The notes below the pieces were generated by a model, which made no database searches, was not told where the DNA came from, and saw only the letters and a program-made list of their open reading frames with translations. A program made the translations under genes and the position numbers. From Madurella fahalii (Eukaryota > Ascomycota > Sordariomycetes > Sordariales), in the NCBI GenBank assembly GCA_029876055.1, contig CM056878.1, positions 558,001 through 622,000 on the forward strand: a stretch of 64,000 nt of DNA. Reading direction: 5' to 3'. Below, piece by piece: positions 1-11,520 of the stretch. How positions within the stretch are numbered: the stretch's first letter is position 1; the number at the start of each line of letters is the position of its first letter.

Positions 1-1478
1 GCTCGTCCTGCCTGCAGCTCCGGCCATCCTCGCGGAGGAGCGACAGCACGTCGGGCGGCAGGGGCTTCTCCGTGTCGCGGCGCTGGCGGGCGGCGTGCAC
101 GGGCGAGACCAGGCAGTCCTTGCCGTTCATATTCTTGATCCCCCGCCGCACGCCTAGGAAGCGCGAGTAGATGCGGGCTTTTTGGCCCGTGACGAAGCCG
201 TACCCGTCGGCGCCTTTTTGGCCCGAGTACTACGTAGTAGAGTAGCGGTTCTCGTCAGCGATGCTTGGGGAAAACCCTCACGCCTACTTAGGGACATGCG
301 GGGAGAGATTGATACATACGCTCATAAAGTTGTATTGTTGCTCTGCGTCTGCCTCGCCACATGGGACCTGCGAGTTGCCAAAGATCTCAGGTCTGTGAGC
401 GGGATACTGTTTCGTATCTTGGATAGTGTCCACGTTGGTGTCGGTGCAGGCAGTGCTGTTCTCCTGAGTCTCGTCGAAGACGTGGCGCAAGCCGAGCCAG
501 TGGCCAACTTCGTGGACGAGGTTCGTTCCCTGATCCTTGACATCGCCGGTGGAGCCCGGCAGAGTTGAGATGACCATGACGACGCCGTCGAATGTCCTCT
601 CCCAGGCATTGTAAGTAGCATCTGGGAACGGAGCGTACTACCGCGAGACAACGACGTCAACATTCTGACTCCCCGGCTGTGGAGCTGCCGAGGCGGGGAG
701 ACCTACACCGAGCCATACTTCGCCGGGGTTGGTCCCGGGTATCTCCTCTTTAATCCACACATTAAGGTCCGCATAGTCGCCGGATCGTGTGAACTGTTTG
801 TATGGATCATAGAGATCCGAGGCCGACCGCGCAAATGTAGGGTTGATGCGGTAGTTGAGGTCTTGCTCCACAAAGGTTATCCCAAGATTCTGATAGTATC
901 TGTTCAAGAATGCGGTCTACAGCGATGTTCAGTATAGTCCGGAAGGCCACAAGCCGGCGTCGGTTCTGTCCCACCTGATCTGTGACCATCTGTCTCGTGA
1001 CCAGACTGAGGTTTGTATCATTGCTAACGACGACGTGATAGTAGACATTGATTGTCAAGCTCGTGGCGCTGCAATACTTGGCATAAACAGGCTTTGCCGG
1101 TGGCCGGCCCAGGACATCATTAATCTTATGCTTCAAATACTTTGCCAGCTTCCGGATAGGATTCCACCCCCTTTTAGTGACTGTCGTCTCGTTGTGTGAT
1201 CCGGAGTCCAGGCACCGAGAGAGCACAATGGGCGGCTCGTTCACGGGGGCCAGCTGCTTAAAGAATTCGAGGTATTCAATCTCAAGTGCGTTGAGATGAT
1301 CCGAAAATTCGTCGCGATATGGGGGTGGAGTAAATTTGGCCTGTCCGACGTAGTAGTCGTTTAGCGGTAAATTGGTGTAATTGCCATGAACGGCGAAGGA
1401 ATGGGCAGGAGGAAGTAACAAGATGAATGCGGCGATGCTCGTCGTTACCACCCCGAATCTGTACGTCCTAGGCAACAT
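1..1478 (-). CDS. Secreted M43 (pappalysin-like) metalloprotease, partial at left edge
   Basis: Extracellular zinc endopeptidase of the fungal MEP1-like M43 group. The start ATG is at 1478 and is followed by a hydrophobic signal peptide of about 28 residues. Exon 1 (1478-975) ends in ..VTDQ; an intron 974-917 (GTGGGA donor, ACTGAAC branch, TGTAG acceptor) restores the frame to TAFLNRYYQNLGITF, which fits the family. The zinc motif HEVGHWLGLRH (HExxHxxGxxH) lies near 490-525 and the Met-turn-like YNFMS near 320. A GTATGT donor at about 316 ends that exon, and the last visible exon (GQKARIYSRFLGVRRG) is open to base 1. One oddity is an in-frame TAG at 638-640: either a nonsense mutation, or part of a small 45-bp intron (641-597, GTAGTA donor, CTTAC branch) that would remove it in frame. 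The family call is firm; whether the gene is intact is not. Confidence 0.75.
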
Positions 1479-1985
1479 CTTGACGGACGGCCTGCAAAGA
1501 GTTCAAACGCTGATGCCAGACCTTTCTGGAGCGAGCGGTTGCGTTCATATGTGTTGTGCTTGTCGAATCTTGAGCTAGTATCAGCCGCACGCCAACACCT
1601 TCGATCCGATCGGGGATCACTGTACCCAGATGGATTGCAGCAGGATCCGGCGACAACGACGAAGGTCTAGACCCGGCCCACTGGGGCTGCGTCGGTGGAA
1701 GCAGGGATTCTTAGTGCCACGCTATTGAGGTGCCTCCAATAGACGCAGCGGAGCATTTGAACGTGTGATGAAATTTGTGGACTGGAGTCCGGAGCTGAAA
1801 ACTGGCCCGCGCCACTTGATGCGTGGTCCGTTGTCGGGTTGAGATAAGACAACATTGCTGAAGACCAGCTTCAAGTTGCATGCCTGGGCTGGTCCATACA
1901 TATACGACCGCAAGACCTGCCGTTCAGGCTTCAGGGCACCGGCTTGGCTGATCAGTTCCGCAGTCATAACAACGCCCCCGATAGT
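1479..1985. other. Intergenic, divergent promoter region
   Basis: About 500 bases between two genes that start in opposite directions. I see no gene, repeat or RNA here. Confidence 0.5.
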
Positions 1986-2971
1986 ATGCATGTTCCCAAC
2001 ATGGAGAGTGGTCGTGTCGCGAACATGGCCTCGGCCGTAGGTTGGGCAGCCGCCCTTGGGCTCCTCCTCCTAATTCCCTTGTCGACGGTTCGCTTAGATC
2101 CCAATCATTTGTCGACCTTTGAATTCTGCACCATCGATGCCTCCGCAACCAAGGTGAACGTCGGCCCCGACGGGTTCACCGGCCTCCCGGACCCGTTCGA
2201 CTTCTCCCGCCACAAGCAGGTCTTCGTGGTGTACCTACTCAGTTACTGCAGCGGCTACTACAAGCCCGGGACCGAGGACGTTGTCATCGACTTCTGCTCA
2301 AAGCCACGCAATGAGATCTGGGACCTCTTTCAGGTTTGGTCCCTCTGGGGCGTTAAGTTGCGCGCCGATGGTAATGTCAAGTTCGATTGGCTGGACCATG
2401 GGCCCGACTGGCTCTGGATCGCCTACATTGTTAGCATTTCGACGTCCGGCTTGAGTCTTCTTCTAAGTCTTAGCCGGGCTCATCGACTTGTCAGGACCGG
2501 CAGATGGATTGTTGCTGGCGTTTTCATCGTACGTGTTTCCTCTCTTCCATTCCCGAGGCGCTCTATTCCTGTGTGATCGTTGACATAATTTGCTAGGCCG
2601 CTGCCTGCGCACAGCTCGGAACCGCCATAGCCGCTCAGGTTACATATGGGTTGCTCGTCTCGAAAGCCGACGATGACGCGGTTTCCGTTACGCCAAGACT
2701 GGGCATGAATGTGTTCGCTGTCACTTGGGTCGCGGCAATCTGTGCTCTAATCGCGGCGGGGCTTCAGCTGTGGTATTTCAAGCACACGGCGTCCGGCCAT
2801 ACGGGTACCGTCACGAAGGAGGTGAACAGCTTCGGCTTCTCGGGCGGCTATTCCGAGATCAAAGATCCTGACGTGGCCCTGCGAGAAAGTATCTCGCCTG
2901 GGAACACTCATACCAGTTCAGGACGTGAGTCTTTGGTAAAGTATGAACCGTATCGGGGCGCTGGGATATAG
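1986..2971 (+). CDS. SUR7/PalI-family four-TM membrane protein
   Basis: Predicted plasma-membrane protein of about 305 residues in two exons, 1986-2528 and 2597-2971. The intron 2529-2596 (GTACGT...TTGCTAG) joins GVFI to AAACAQLG in phase 0. A first membrane segment lies at about residues 13-33. A long extracellular loop follows with the family-like VYLLSYCSGYY and a second cysteine (FCSKP), then membrane segments near WLWIAYIVSISTSGLSLLL, the splice junction (WIVAGVFI..AAACAQLGTAIAA) and VFAVTWVAAICALIAAGL, and a hydrophilic C-terminal tail. This is the SUR7/PalI plan: an eisosome or cortical-patch type protein, or a pH-signalling PalI relative. The frame is open to a TTG at 1944, but 1986 is the first ATG. 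SUR7 versus PalI subgroup cannot be told by eye. Confidence 0.65.
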
Positions 2972-3893
2972 TGGGATGCCCTGCTCCAACTGGAAGTCGG
3001 TACATTGTAGGGAGGAGACCGAGTTTGGTGATTAGGGGCGCTGCACTGAGACCACTCGGCGAGGAGGCTTTCCGGTCGCTTGGTTGTGAGCGAAGAATCT
3101 TGATGGTGGAAGAAGACGCTGCTCAAGAGGGAACAGCATTGAGCCAAACGACAGTTTAGTTTACCGATATTGCAGGGTGGAATGCTCATTTCCCGAATCA
3201 TGCCAAATGGAATCAAGAAAAACCGGTCCTTGCTTGTCTCCAGCGAAGATGGCTCCGTAACCTTGTCAAATGAACGTGAAATCTAGTAGTACCGGGTTAA
3301 GACTCTGCCCGATTATTTCGGAATGCCGATCCGCATCCAGGGCAATAAAAATCTTTCACAATCGCACACTAGCAACTTATCACCGACACCTTTGTTTCTC
3401 GATCGCATCATGGTAGCATGTGTAAGTTCGCGGTTCCTCGTCAGAGTCCCCCTAGATGAAGCTCTTCCCAGAGCGGGCCCCATCATGAAAACATCACACC
3501 CACTACGACCAGAGCTTGAGAGTGAGGCTTGTCACTCTCTTGATCATGGCATCTACGGAGTTTACCGGCCCTTTCTTAACTGGGTACTAGAGGGGACACC
3601 ATCAATCCATCGGCGCGTTCGCTAGGATGACTTCGTAAGGTGGGCAAGCACCTTAGGTACAGTACAGTACCTAGCTCTGGTATTAATTGGGATGGCTTCG
3701 GTTGACGCGGGGCCGGGGGGACATGTTGACCCACTTTTCTGGTACTCCATGTACTGTACCTATCCCGTCAGGGAACTTGTCCAAAAATCCGAACGCCATG
3801 CCCCCGCACCTCTGGCACGCACTGCAGTTGTTTCCTGTCTTCGCACGCATCTAATATATTGTAGTACGGAAGTCATACTGCAACGCTGCTCTC
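2972..3893. other. Intergenic
   Basis: No gene is supported. It holds a GTACAGTAC-type palindrome at about 3656-3674 and a related TGTACTGTAC at about 3750. Confidence 0.4.
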
Positions 3894-5011
3894 ATGGCTC
3901 CTTCGGTCTCTATCCTGCCAGAATCTCGGGCCGAGGAATGTGGTTTTGAAGCCGAATCAGACCTCTATGGACTCGGCATCCGGCTCGGCGTCTACATGCA
4001 GTGGATTTCCGCCCTCATCATCGTCGGCTTCCGCTTCAAGGGCGACAATTCCCTCTCGCAGTCCTACACCATGTTCCTTTTTGCCGTGTTCCTAGCCGTC
4101 CTCGCCATCACAGCCCGTTCCGACCCCACCCATGTCGCTGAGATGCTTGTGCTCACTTATATCATCTTCGGCGGGTCCTTCGTCATCTCGGGAACAAGGG
4201 AAAAGAATGCACCCATTCGGAGGTTCGACTTGGACACTGTGTCGCATGTTCTAAATCTGTCGATCATGATGTGCTTGCTCACCGCGGCCGCCGCCTACTG
4301 CGCCTGGTTCTGGCTTCGGGGCATATACCGCGGCACCTTCCTGGAGACTCCATGCGGCACATATGGCTTCCTCTTTGCGAAGGTGTCTCTCTACGATCGA
4401 AGGGTTACGGGTTTCTTCGCTGCCCTGTCAATTGTGGCCACTATAAGCTTCGGTTCAGTAATAGCGCACTTTGCCCTGTCGATCGCACGTGTGGCTTCCC
4501 CGGCACGCAGGAACCAACTACGGCTATTTCCGAGGCCAGCCCTTCTTAATAATACCACCGGGGACTCAGAAAGTGGCACATGGTATGCTGGGTGTCGATG
4601 CCTGTGAATACTACAATCGGCCGGTCTCACAGCATTATAGGGCCGACAGCAGGCTTATGAAGGTCGCGAGAGCGCTCAAGGCGTGTATACTCGTATACTC
4701 GATTCTGGGCATCGAGCTTACCCTGCACTGGAACGGCATTACGGACGTGTACGACGTTGCTACGACTGGCCAGTTGATCCCTTTTACCATTGGCCTTTGC
4801 GGGCTGGTCAAAATTTTATTCACGCCGTTACTAGAAGTGAGACTCTCACGTCCATACAAGACATACTCCCCCATAGAATACTAATTCAAAGCAGCGGCTT
4901 ACGTCAAATACTACTAGCACTAATCCGGTTGATCCAGGCTTACGCCCTGTGGAACAGGAAGCAAATAACAAGCTGGGACCCCCGGTGTCCGTTCGAGAGT
5001 CTGGACACTGA
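3894..5011 (+). CDS. Multi-pass integral membrane protein of unknown function
   Basis: I do not recognise a named family; the opening (ECGFEAESDLYGLGIRLGVYMQWISA) is of a type seen in uncharacterised fungal membrane proteins. Three exons are proposed: 3894-4452, 4511-4836 and 4895-5011, giving 333 residues. Intron 1 (4453-4510, GTTCAG donor, GCAG acceptor) is needed to pass from ..ATISFG to TNYGYFRGQPF; intron 2 (4837-4894) has GTGAGA, a CTAAT branch and GCAG. At least six hydrophobic segments are visible (ALIIVGF, FLFAVFLAVLAI, LVLTYIIFGGSFVI, LSIMMCLLTAAAAYCAWFWL, FFAALSIVATISF, ACILVYSILGIELTL), then LIPFTIGLCGLVKILF. The tail is hydrophilic. Alternatively a one-base frameshift near 4,450-4,510 replaces intron 1, because its donor is weak. 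Confidence 0.6.
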
Positions 5012-5219
5012 TAAAAGTCCCGCGCTCCTTCAGAGGGCTTCGATGCCAGGGGACTGATTCCCAACTTAGTATCCTACTGGCGTTTAACTTGCCACGCTCT
5101 TTACTTGCGAGATCGAAGGAACCAAGAGTATTACATGTGGTACAGTACCTAGAAAGTAGCAAGCTTTATCTCTTACTACTTCTTCTCTAGTCTATGGAGG
5201 TATGGCTGAGCTGACGGGC

Positions 5220-5963
5220 TCACACGACGGCGGCCGTCGTGCCGGTTGTGATTGTAGTTTGCATGCTCTTTTGCCAGATGCACATGCAACTTACAGCGGC
5301 CATGATGCTCCATTGCTGGCCGAGCTCTCCGGTGGCTCCACTGCCCCTAAACTCGAACTCGCCAATCTTCGTCAGGGTTGCGGTGATATTCGCCCATACA
5401 GCGACAACCTCCTTCCCATCGCTGGTTAACCCGTCGGCTCTGTCTATTTCTTCCCCGGCATAGCTCTCAGACATGTCGTTACCCACTCGCACCAGCTTCC
5501 ACCCCCAGCCCCCTTTCCCAAGGCTCTTGACCTCGCTGCCATGTGAGCGCCGCCACTCGAACTTCTCCAGTCGTCGGCTCCGGCCCTCCCCCACCTCCAT
5601 TGCGAACCAAAACATTTCCCTTCTCAAGCTAACTACATACCGCAGAACCTCCGTGCGGCCCTCGGATCCCTCGCCTGGCAGGGCTGGCAGGGTGATGGAG
5701 AAATCCTGACGCATCCTGCCGCCCGGCTTGACGGCCGCTAGTGGCTGGTGGTCGACAGTGGGTCCGCTGTGCATCGTCATGTTGCCGTACCAGCCCTGGT
5801 CCAAGGTGACCACATAGGCCGGCTCCGAGTCCGGCTCGCTGAGGGTGACCGCGATCTTTGTCCATGACTTCTTATAGGCGGCGATGAATCTCCGAGGCAC
5901 ACCTTTCGCCGTGCTTTCGGCAGGAAATTGCGGGATGACGGCTTTGGATTCGGCGTGACCCAT
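5220..5963 (-). CDS. Hypothetical protein, possible tubby-C-terminal-like fold
   Basis: Single-exon frame of 247 residues. The frame is open upstream to TTG codons, but the first ATG is at 5963 (MGHAESKAVI). The middle has alternating beta-type stretches (AVTLSEPDSEPAYVVTLDQGW, NMTMHSGPTVDHQPLAAV, FSITLPALPGEG, LRYVVSLRREMFWFAM) with a run of charged residues (GRSRRLEKFEWRRSHGSEV), resembling fungal tubby-like or LURP-type small beta-barrel proteins of unknown role. No signal peptide or membrane helix is seen except a mildly hydrophobic stretch near the C-terminus (WSIMAAVSCMCIW). The assignment is by general look only; the coding call rests on length and sequence complexity. Confidence 0.5.
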   Translation of the reverse strand: MGHAESKAVIPQFPAESTAKGVPRRFIAAYKKSWTKIAVTLSEPDSEPAYVVTLDQGWYGNMTMHSGPTVDHQPLAAVKPGGRMRQDFSITLPALPGEGSEGRTEVLRYVVSLRREMFWFAMEVGEGRSRRLEKFEWRRSHGSEVKSLGKGGWGWKLVRVGNDMSESYAGEEIDRADGLTSDGKEVVAVWANITATLTKIGEFEFRGSGATGELGQQWSIMAAVSCMCIWQKSMQTTITTGTTAAVV

Positions 5964-6495
5964 TTGGATGCGGTTGTGGTAGGAAAATCTCAAGGTTGTT
6001 GGGCTGAAGACGAAAGAGATGGGTGCACTGGTCAGAGTGATTCACTGGCGAGTCGGTGAGGTGGCCAGCTTAAATACTCGCGGTTGGAGATGCCATGTCA
6101 ATCGCTTTCCGCTAGCATTGGACAAGTTTGGGATATTGGATTGTTTCAGCCCTTTGGACGCGCCGTCATTGATGGATCGGCATACGTTGGGATGCATGTA
6201 CATATACAAGCATTTACCGTAAATGGCTTAACGCAGTCCGTATCTGGCAATGATGGAGCAGCTCGCTTGGCTCTCTACACAGCCTGACACCGACTAAGAT
6301 CTGCTCCGCCTCATGCTTACCGCAGCAACAGGGATCAGACCCGGAGCGATCTACCCAGCACTTGCTGCGGTTCCAAGCTGAGTATCAGGACTTCAAGTTT
6401 GCTATCACTCTTGTTAATGACGGAGCTCTAGGAAGATCTGAATCTGCCCGACAAAACCGCTGCATGTGTGTCCCCGTATGATAATTTCACTCTAG
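5964..6495. other. Intergenic
   Basis: No gene or repeat recognised. Confidence 0.4.
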
Positions 6496-9256
6496 CTACC
6501 GCCCAAGTATCTTGTTAAGATGCTTCCTCATCTTTCCCTTTCCAAACCTTGCCCTAAGTCGTGCTTCCAATGGGATGTGGTCCTCAACCATGCCTACGGC
6601 TAAGCTGAGGAACTGCTGATTTCCGAAACCTGGCGATGGTTTCCTCCGACCCCATATCACTCTTTTTCTAATCGTCCACAACCTCTCAGTCCAGCTTCCA
6701 TCATTAAGTGGCAGAAGAAAGCTCAGTAAATCCAGCCGGACCATAGTACTTTGGGTTTCCTCGGGACAGCCATAAATGAAACACTCGAAGACGTTAGAAC
6801 GGAGAGCTGTCTCCCGGAAGCGAACCACGTCCTGCTCTGCTTTATATCTCACGTACGCGGCGATTGGGATGCAGGCAGCGAGTCCGAGGATATCATTGCA
6901 GTCATAAGCTCTCAGCGTGGTAAAATCCATCCAGATTTTCGTCCAATCGACCCCCCAATAGATGGCTGGCCGGTAAGAGCTGAAGGCGTTGCCCCGATGG
7001 CTTGCTACGAGATTGTGACTTCACATACCCCGATCCACCGCGTGATCACGTCTCCTAGCGTTGACGACTCCGTCAAGACGCTCAAGAGTCTTGATAAACG
7101 TCTCCAACGTCGAGGGATTGGAATTCCGGACGAGAGTAGCAACTGTGAGGACTTTTCCATCCAGCACCCACGCGGGACCCGATGTGGATGATGTTATGTC
7201 AAGGGAGAGTCTCAGCATCTCGCCTTTGAAGATCCAGAGCCACACATCAAAGTCGACCATGATGGCTGTAGCTGCCACGATGCTTTCCCAGTTGTCTCGA
7301 ACCCAGTCACTTACAGTTCGGTGCATGAAAGCGACTCGGATACCAGTGACGCCCGAGGAACCGAATAACTCAAGAAGGCCACCCGTCCTGCTCATTAACC
7401 TTCGTTCCAGGGTCTTAATCACGCCAGCCAAGTGTTAGTTTGTGACGTGGGTCGCTTCCATATCGACAGGTGTATCGCTATCCCCAAACCAGAGTGCCAA
7501 CCCGTAGAGAGTGAGCCCCAACGTCCCGCAGGCCCGTATAACCTGGAAGTACTGGGACGCCTCAGCGCGGAATTTCGGGCCGGTTCGGCTCCAGATGTAG
7601 CGAAACAAATCCGACACTTCAGTGGGTAGGTTGTCGATAATACCCTGAAGCTCAGCTATCCTTGCGCCTTCCCTGAGGCTGCCTTCCAAAAGGTCCGCGA
7701 CCACAGAAACCCACAGGAAGACTCCTTCGGCTTTAGTGGCCAAATCACTAAGAATTTTTTGTGCCACAGACGGAGAGGTGGCGGCTAAGTCCTGGTAGCC
7801 TGGGCTTAGCTCAAGCTTTGTCTTCGTGAATAGCTGTATGTCTTCCCGTGTCAGATTTTCGAGCTGAAGCATGGGGTTCTTGCTGAATGCATCCTTGAAT
7901 ACGTTCCAGGGACGGCTGCTCGCGCAGATCTTCACGCCAGCCGTACCGCTAGTCTCTTGAAGGAGCCGGATCAGCTCTCTATGGTCTTCATCAAACTCGT
8001 CGAGGCCATCAATGAGGAAAGCCAGCTTCAGGCTCTCCCCAGCTGCTAGCAAGATTTTCTGAAATGCCGCCACAAGTTCGCCAAAACTCATGGGAGGAAG
8101 GACGACACCTCTGAATGATTGAAGAAGAAACCAGCGGGCGGGAAAGTCGGTTGCCACAAGCTCGGGTTTCTGCTGGATCAACTCAATGAGGAGCGTCCGG
8201 AGGAGCCCTTGGTGTGTCTTTTGGAGCTTTTCCATGCCTGCACTCAAGGAGAAAAACCGACCCACTAGTAGTTCGGAATCCTTTGCCCAGATTCTAAGAT
8301 GTCTCCTGAACCGCGCATCGTTGGCGATGAATTTGACCAAGGTCGACTTCCCTGCGCCGGGATTGCCAGTCATCCAGTAGATCTATCTGGAATCGGACTC
8401 CAACCATTGTGGAAAGCTCGACCACAAAGGTTGCTCATCGCTGCATTTCCGGGGCTCCTTGAATATCCACTCGAATGTTTCGGCGAACTTTTTGGGAATG
8501 TCGGCTTCGCGATTTCCTATGCTCTCGAAGAAAAGTTGTTGGTGGACGTGATCGAGATGATGACGGTCCCTCTGTCTATCGATCTATGTGGACAATGCGT
8601 AATTAATCGTTCGCATCCCATTTGTCACTCAGGACGTAGCGGACCATGTTGTCTAGCTAGACGCGGTCATGTCGTCCAGATCCGACATCGACCAATTCCA
8701 CAACATCGATACTGAGTTTTCTAGTGTTCTCGTCAATCCGATCCAGGGTGGCAATCATGGCGGCCTACTGCTTCGCAAACTGGCGCAGATCGAGGCCGCT
8801 TTTTTGTGCTTCTCCCAATAGCAGCGAGAGTAGAGCTGCCATAATTTGCTGACGGATCTGATCTAAGCGGTTGCTTAGGGCGTGGAGATGGGCATCGGTA
8901 GCGACCTGTCTGAACGCAGCTGCCAAGCTGGAGGCAACTCGAGAGATTGTTGCTGTGCCACGAGCTTGGAGCTTGCCGATGACGGTCTGAAGCTCGTCAT
9001 CTGTCTCTCGGCATTGGCGATACAGCCGGACGAAGACGTCGTCCAGGTTCTCGCCAATCCCGTCTTCGCGACACTTGCGTTCTACCGCATCGATAAGGGT
9101 TGTCAAGTCGCGCGACACGGTGGATAACTTAACGTCCCTAGTTGACTGCCCCGAGGGGGACACGTAGATGTCGTGGGCATGTCTCAACAGGCGGGAGCCA
9201 AAATCCGCGAACTGGACGACGGCTGCTGCGACCGAAAGAGCGCTGAGCGGTTGCAT
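6496..9256 (-). pseudogene. NACHT-domain NLR (STAND) pseudogene with several in-frame stops
   Basis: Remnant of a fungal NLR, an innate-immunity or heterokaryon-incompatibility type receptor. From ATG 9256 it carries a fungal STAND N-terminal domain (MQPLSALSVAAAVVQFADFG..). After a break comes the linker (FFESIGNREADIPKKF, FPQWLESDSR) and the NACHT: Walker A GNPGAGKST at about 8365-8340, Walker B LAFLIDGLDEF at about 8015, sensor ASSRPW at about 7915. The C-terminal part (MHRTVSDWVRDNW..) runs to 6496. In-frame stops interrupt it at 8765-8767 (TAG), 8657-8659 (TAG), 8383-8385 (TAG), 7435-7437 (TAA) and 7021-7023 (TGA). Between about 8,650 and 8,560 the frame changes, by an intron or an indel. 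Each stop can be reached by one C-to-T or G-to-A change from a Gln, Trp or Arg codon, as RIP produces. Flanking protein sequence is otherwise well kept, so decay looks recent. Confidence 0.85.
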
Positions 9257-9720
9257 TGGTCATGCCGGAAGGGGAAACTTGGTGGGCGATATCACTGTGA
9301 GTAGCGGGGTGACGATAATTGTCTTAAGCTGCGGGAAACATTTTTATCGTCGAAGTGGGTGGGAAGCTTAGAATTGAAAAAGGTGCGACCTAAAAGTATA
9401 TGGGTGCTCGAAGCGATCACGATGTGGTCGGCTCAGGCCCGACGAGCCACCTGACTCGCAGCCAATCGGGGTTAGATGGTTTGGTTTGACTGGCAAGCCA
9501 TGTGGAAGTACGCTCGATATATCTCCCGAGGAGGAAAAATCGGGGTATTTTCTTACTTTGCTTTACCAATATTGCATGCACATCCATGGGGTTAGTATCA
9601 CAAGAGAAGTCTCAAAACCTGGATCTAGTAAACATTGGTTTATAAAGTAGAAAAGTCAGTATTGGTAAGGTCGGCCGAAATTCCCGGAACCCGAGATTCG
9701 TGAACGCCCGATCGCTTCCA
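9257..9720. other. Intergenic
   Basis: Nothing recognised; moderately AT-rich. Confidence 0.4.
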
Positions 9721-10295
9721 TCAACCCCTTTCCTTTCTCTTACGAACCCTCCCCTGCCGAACCAAGTACGGCACCATCTCCTCCTTCAGCCCAAACGAAC
9801 ACACGCCACTGGCCGAGCACAATCCGCGCATATTCTCCCCAATCACAAACCTTGCTTCGCCAACCCACACTTCTTCTCCTCCCTTATCCATAGTAAACTG
9901 CAGCATAAAATCCGTCGTCGGTGATGGGCTCGCCGAATCGGATTCCTTCATCCCAAGCTCCACTTCCCATACGGTACGGCCGTGCAGTTTTGGATTCGAT
10001 CATAAGGGAGCGAGTCAAAAGTCCACTTTGTGCTGCAGTTTGCCGCGGCATCTAGTGTTGTTTCTTCTGACGTGATAAGGTAGTTTGGGTCTGAGATAGT
10101 GAGATTGATGAGGGACCATGGGGAGCTTCCTGGCCGGCCTGAAGAGGAGAAGGTTGTGAGACGTGTGATTTCCCATGGTTTGAGTGGGTCGTTGCTTTCT
10201 CTGAGGGCGGGGGTTGTTGCGGTTGTTGTGGCGGTGAGGCAGGAGATGGCTAAGAGACATGATAGAAGGTATGTGTGGAACATCGTGAAAGCCAT
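9721..10295 (-). pseudogene. Small secreted cysteine-containing protein (AA1/effector-like), frameshifted
   Basis: ATG at 10295 begins a clear signal peptide (MAFTMFHTYLLSCLLAISCL) followed by a mature region with paired cysteines (AANCSTKW, IQNCTAVPYGKW). The first frame stops just after YGKWSLG at about 9,950. The next frame continues with ESDSASPSPTTDFMLQF and two more cysteines (GLCSASGVCSFG) to a stop at 9721. The spacing of NC..PYG.W with two later cysteines resembles small secreted AA1-like or effector-type proteins of about 190 residues. There is no room for an intron at the join, so a one-base indel (biological or sequencing error) near 9,955-9,975 is the simplest reading. Family membership is tentative; secretion and the break are directly visible. 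Confidence 0.6.
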
Positions 10296-11520
10296 GGAAA
10301 GCGAGTGGTAAGGGTTTAGAGAGGGTGTCGAAGGGTGGCGAGAGATAAAGGTATGCGGATGCAGGGGAAGTATACCTAACCAGTGTGGGGATCGGATCTC
10401 TGTTGGAAGGTGCTAGGTAAACGAATGCTAGTCTGTTCTGATCTGAGGTCGTATTTACTTATTATACTAGGCTCGTGTATCCGGATATTCAGGGCCGTCA
10501 TTCAGACTCATCCGGCCTACCTTGTCTATTCTCGTTATTTTTGCCCTAGCGGCTAAACTCGAGCGTAACGCAACCCCGTACTCAGAAAGCTAGGTTTAAT
10601 AATACTACTAGTAGTACTTGCAAAGCATCGTTTTTTATCGACAACACAACATCTGAAGTCAACGTATGGAGATTGGGCTGAATAGAGTTGCCATAGGTTT
10701 GTTAAATGACCCGATATACTAATTACCCCTGAATGCTCGGTTCATTGGAAGAGTGGATCAAGGCGGTATTTTCTCTAATACCCCTAATACCAACCTTGTT
10801 GTTTTCATTGCTTATTAATCATGCGGATTCACTTTCGGTATCGGAAACCCTGAATTTATCAATCTATTCTATCATTATGCCGTGATAGTAAGACATCGAA
10901 ATCACCTTAGTTCACTACCAGAGCCTGACCCCCCCACCGGGTCTACTTTTATAGAGCTACGATGATTCAAGATAGGCAACCTCTTCGTCAGTTCAGACTT
11001 AGGTATGACTGCCCTGAGTTTAGATATCATCTTTCATAGTACGTCGGATAGGTCCCACTGTTCTATGGAACGCCATTTCCGCCCTCTCTACCGAATATAG
11101 ATGACTGTCGTTTTGAGATGTAGCTACTACTTACTTATCTGTAAAGATATGTTCAGTCATCCAAACGGCGTGGTTATTAAGGCAATTTGGTATTTTGCAG
11201 GCCAAAGACACGAGTATATAAACCCCTTGGTTGTACTTATGTGAAAGCCAATGCAGAAATCCATGACTTGCGCCCACCACGTCTGGTCAAGATCCAATTC
11301 GGAAATTGTTTCTTGGTCTATTCGGCGTGCTTGGTTATACGGATTTCTCCTCACGATCAATAGGGTTGGCGCGGGCGGTAGTACTTAACTAGGGAGCAGG
11401 TTTAAACATTGCTATCAGCGTACAATAAGGACTTCACGGATATGAGTACAACTCTCACGCGACTAGGCTGATATATATCAAGCTCCAGGCGTAGTACTGG
11501 TGAGATTTTACAGTACAGAG
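10296..11520. other. Gene-free AT-rich intergenic stretch
   Basis: About 1.2 kb between convergent or divergent neighbours. Only short chance frames on both strands; no repeat, RNA or transposon signature recognised. Confidence 0.4.
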
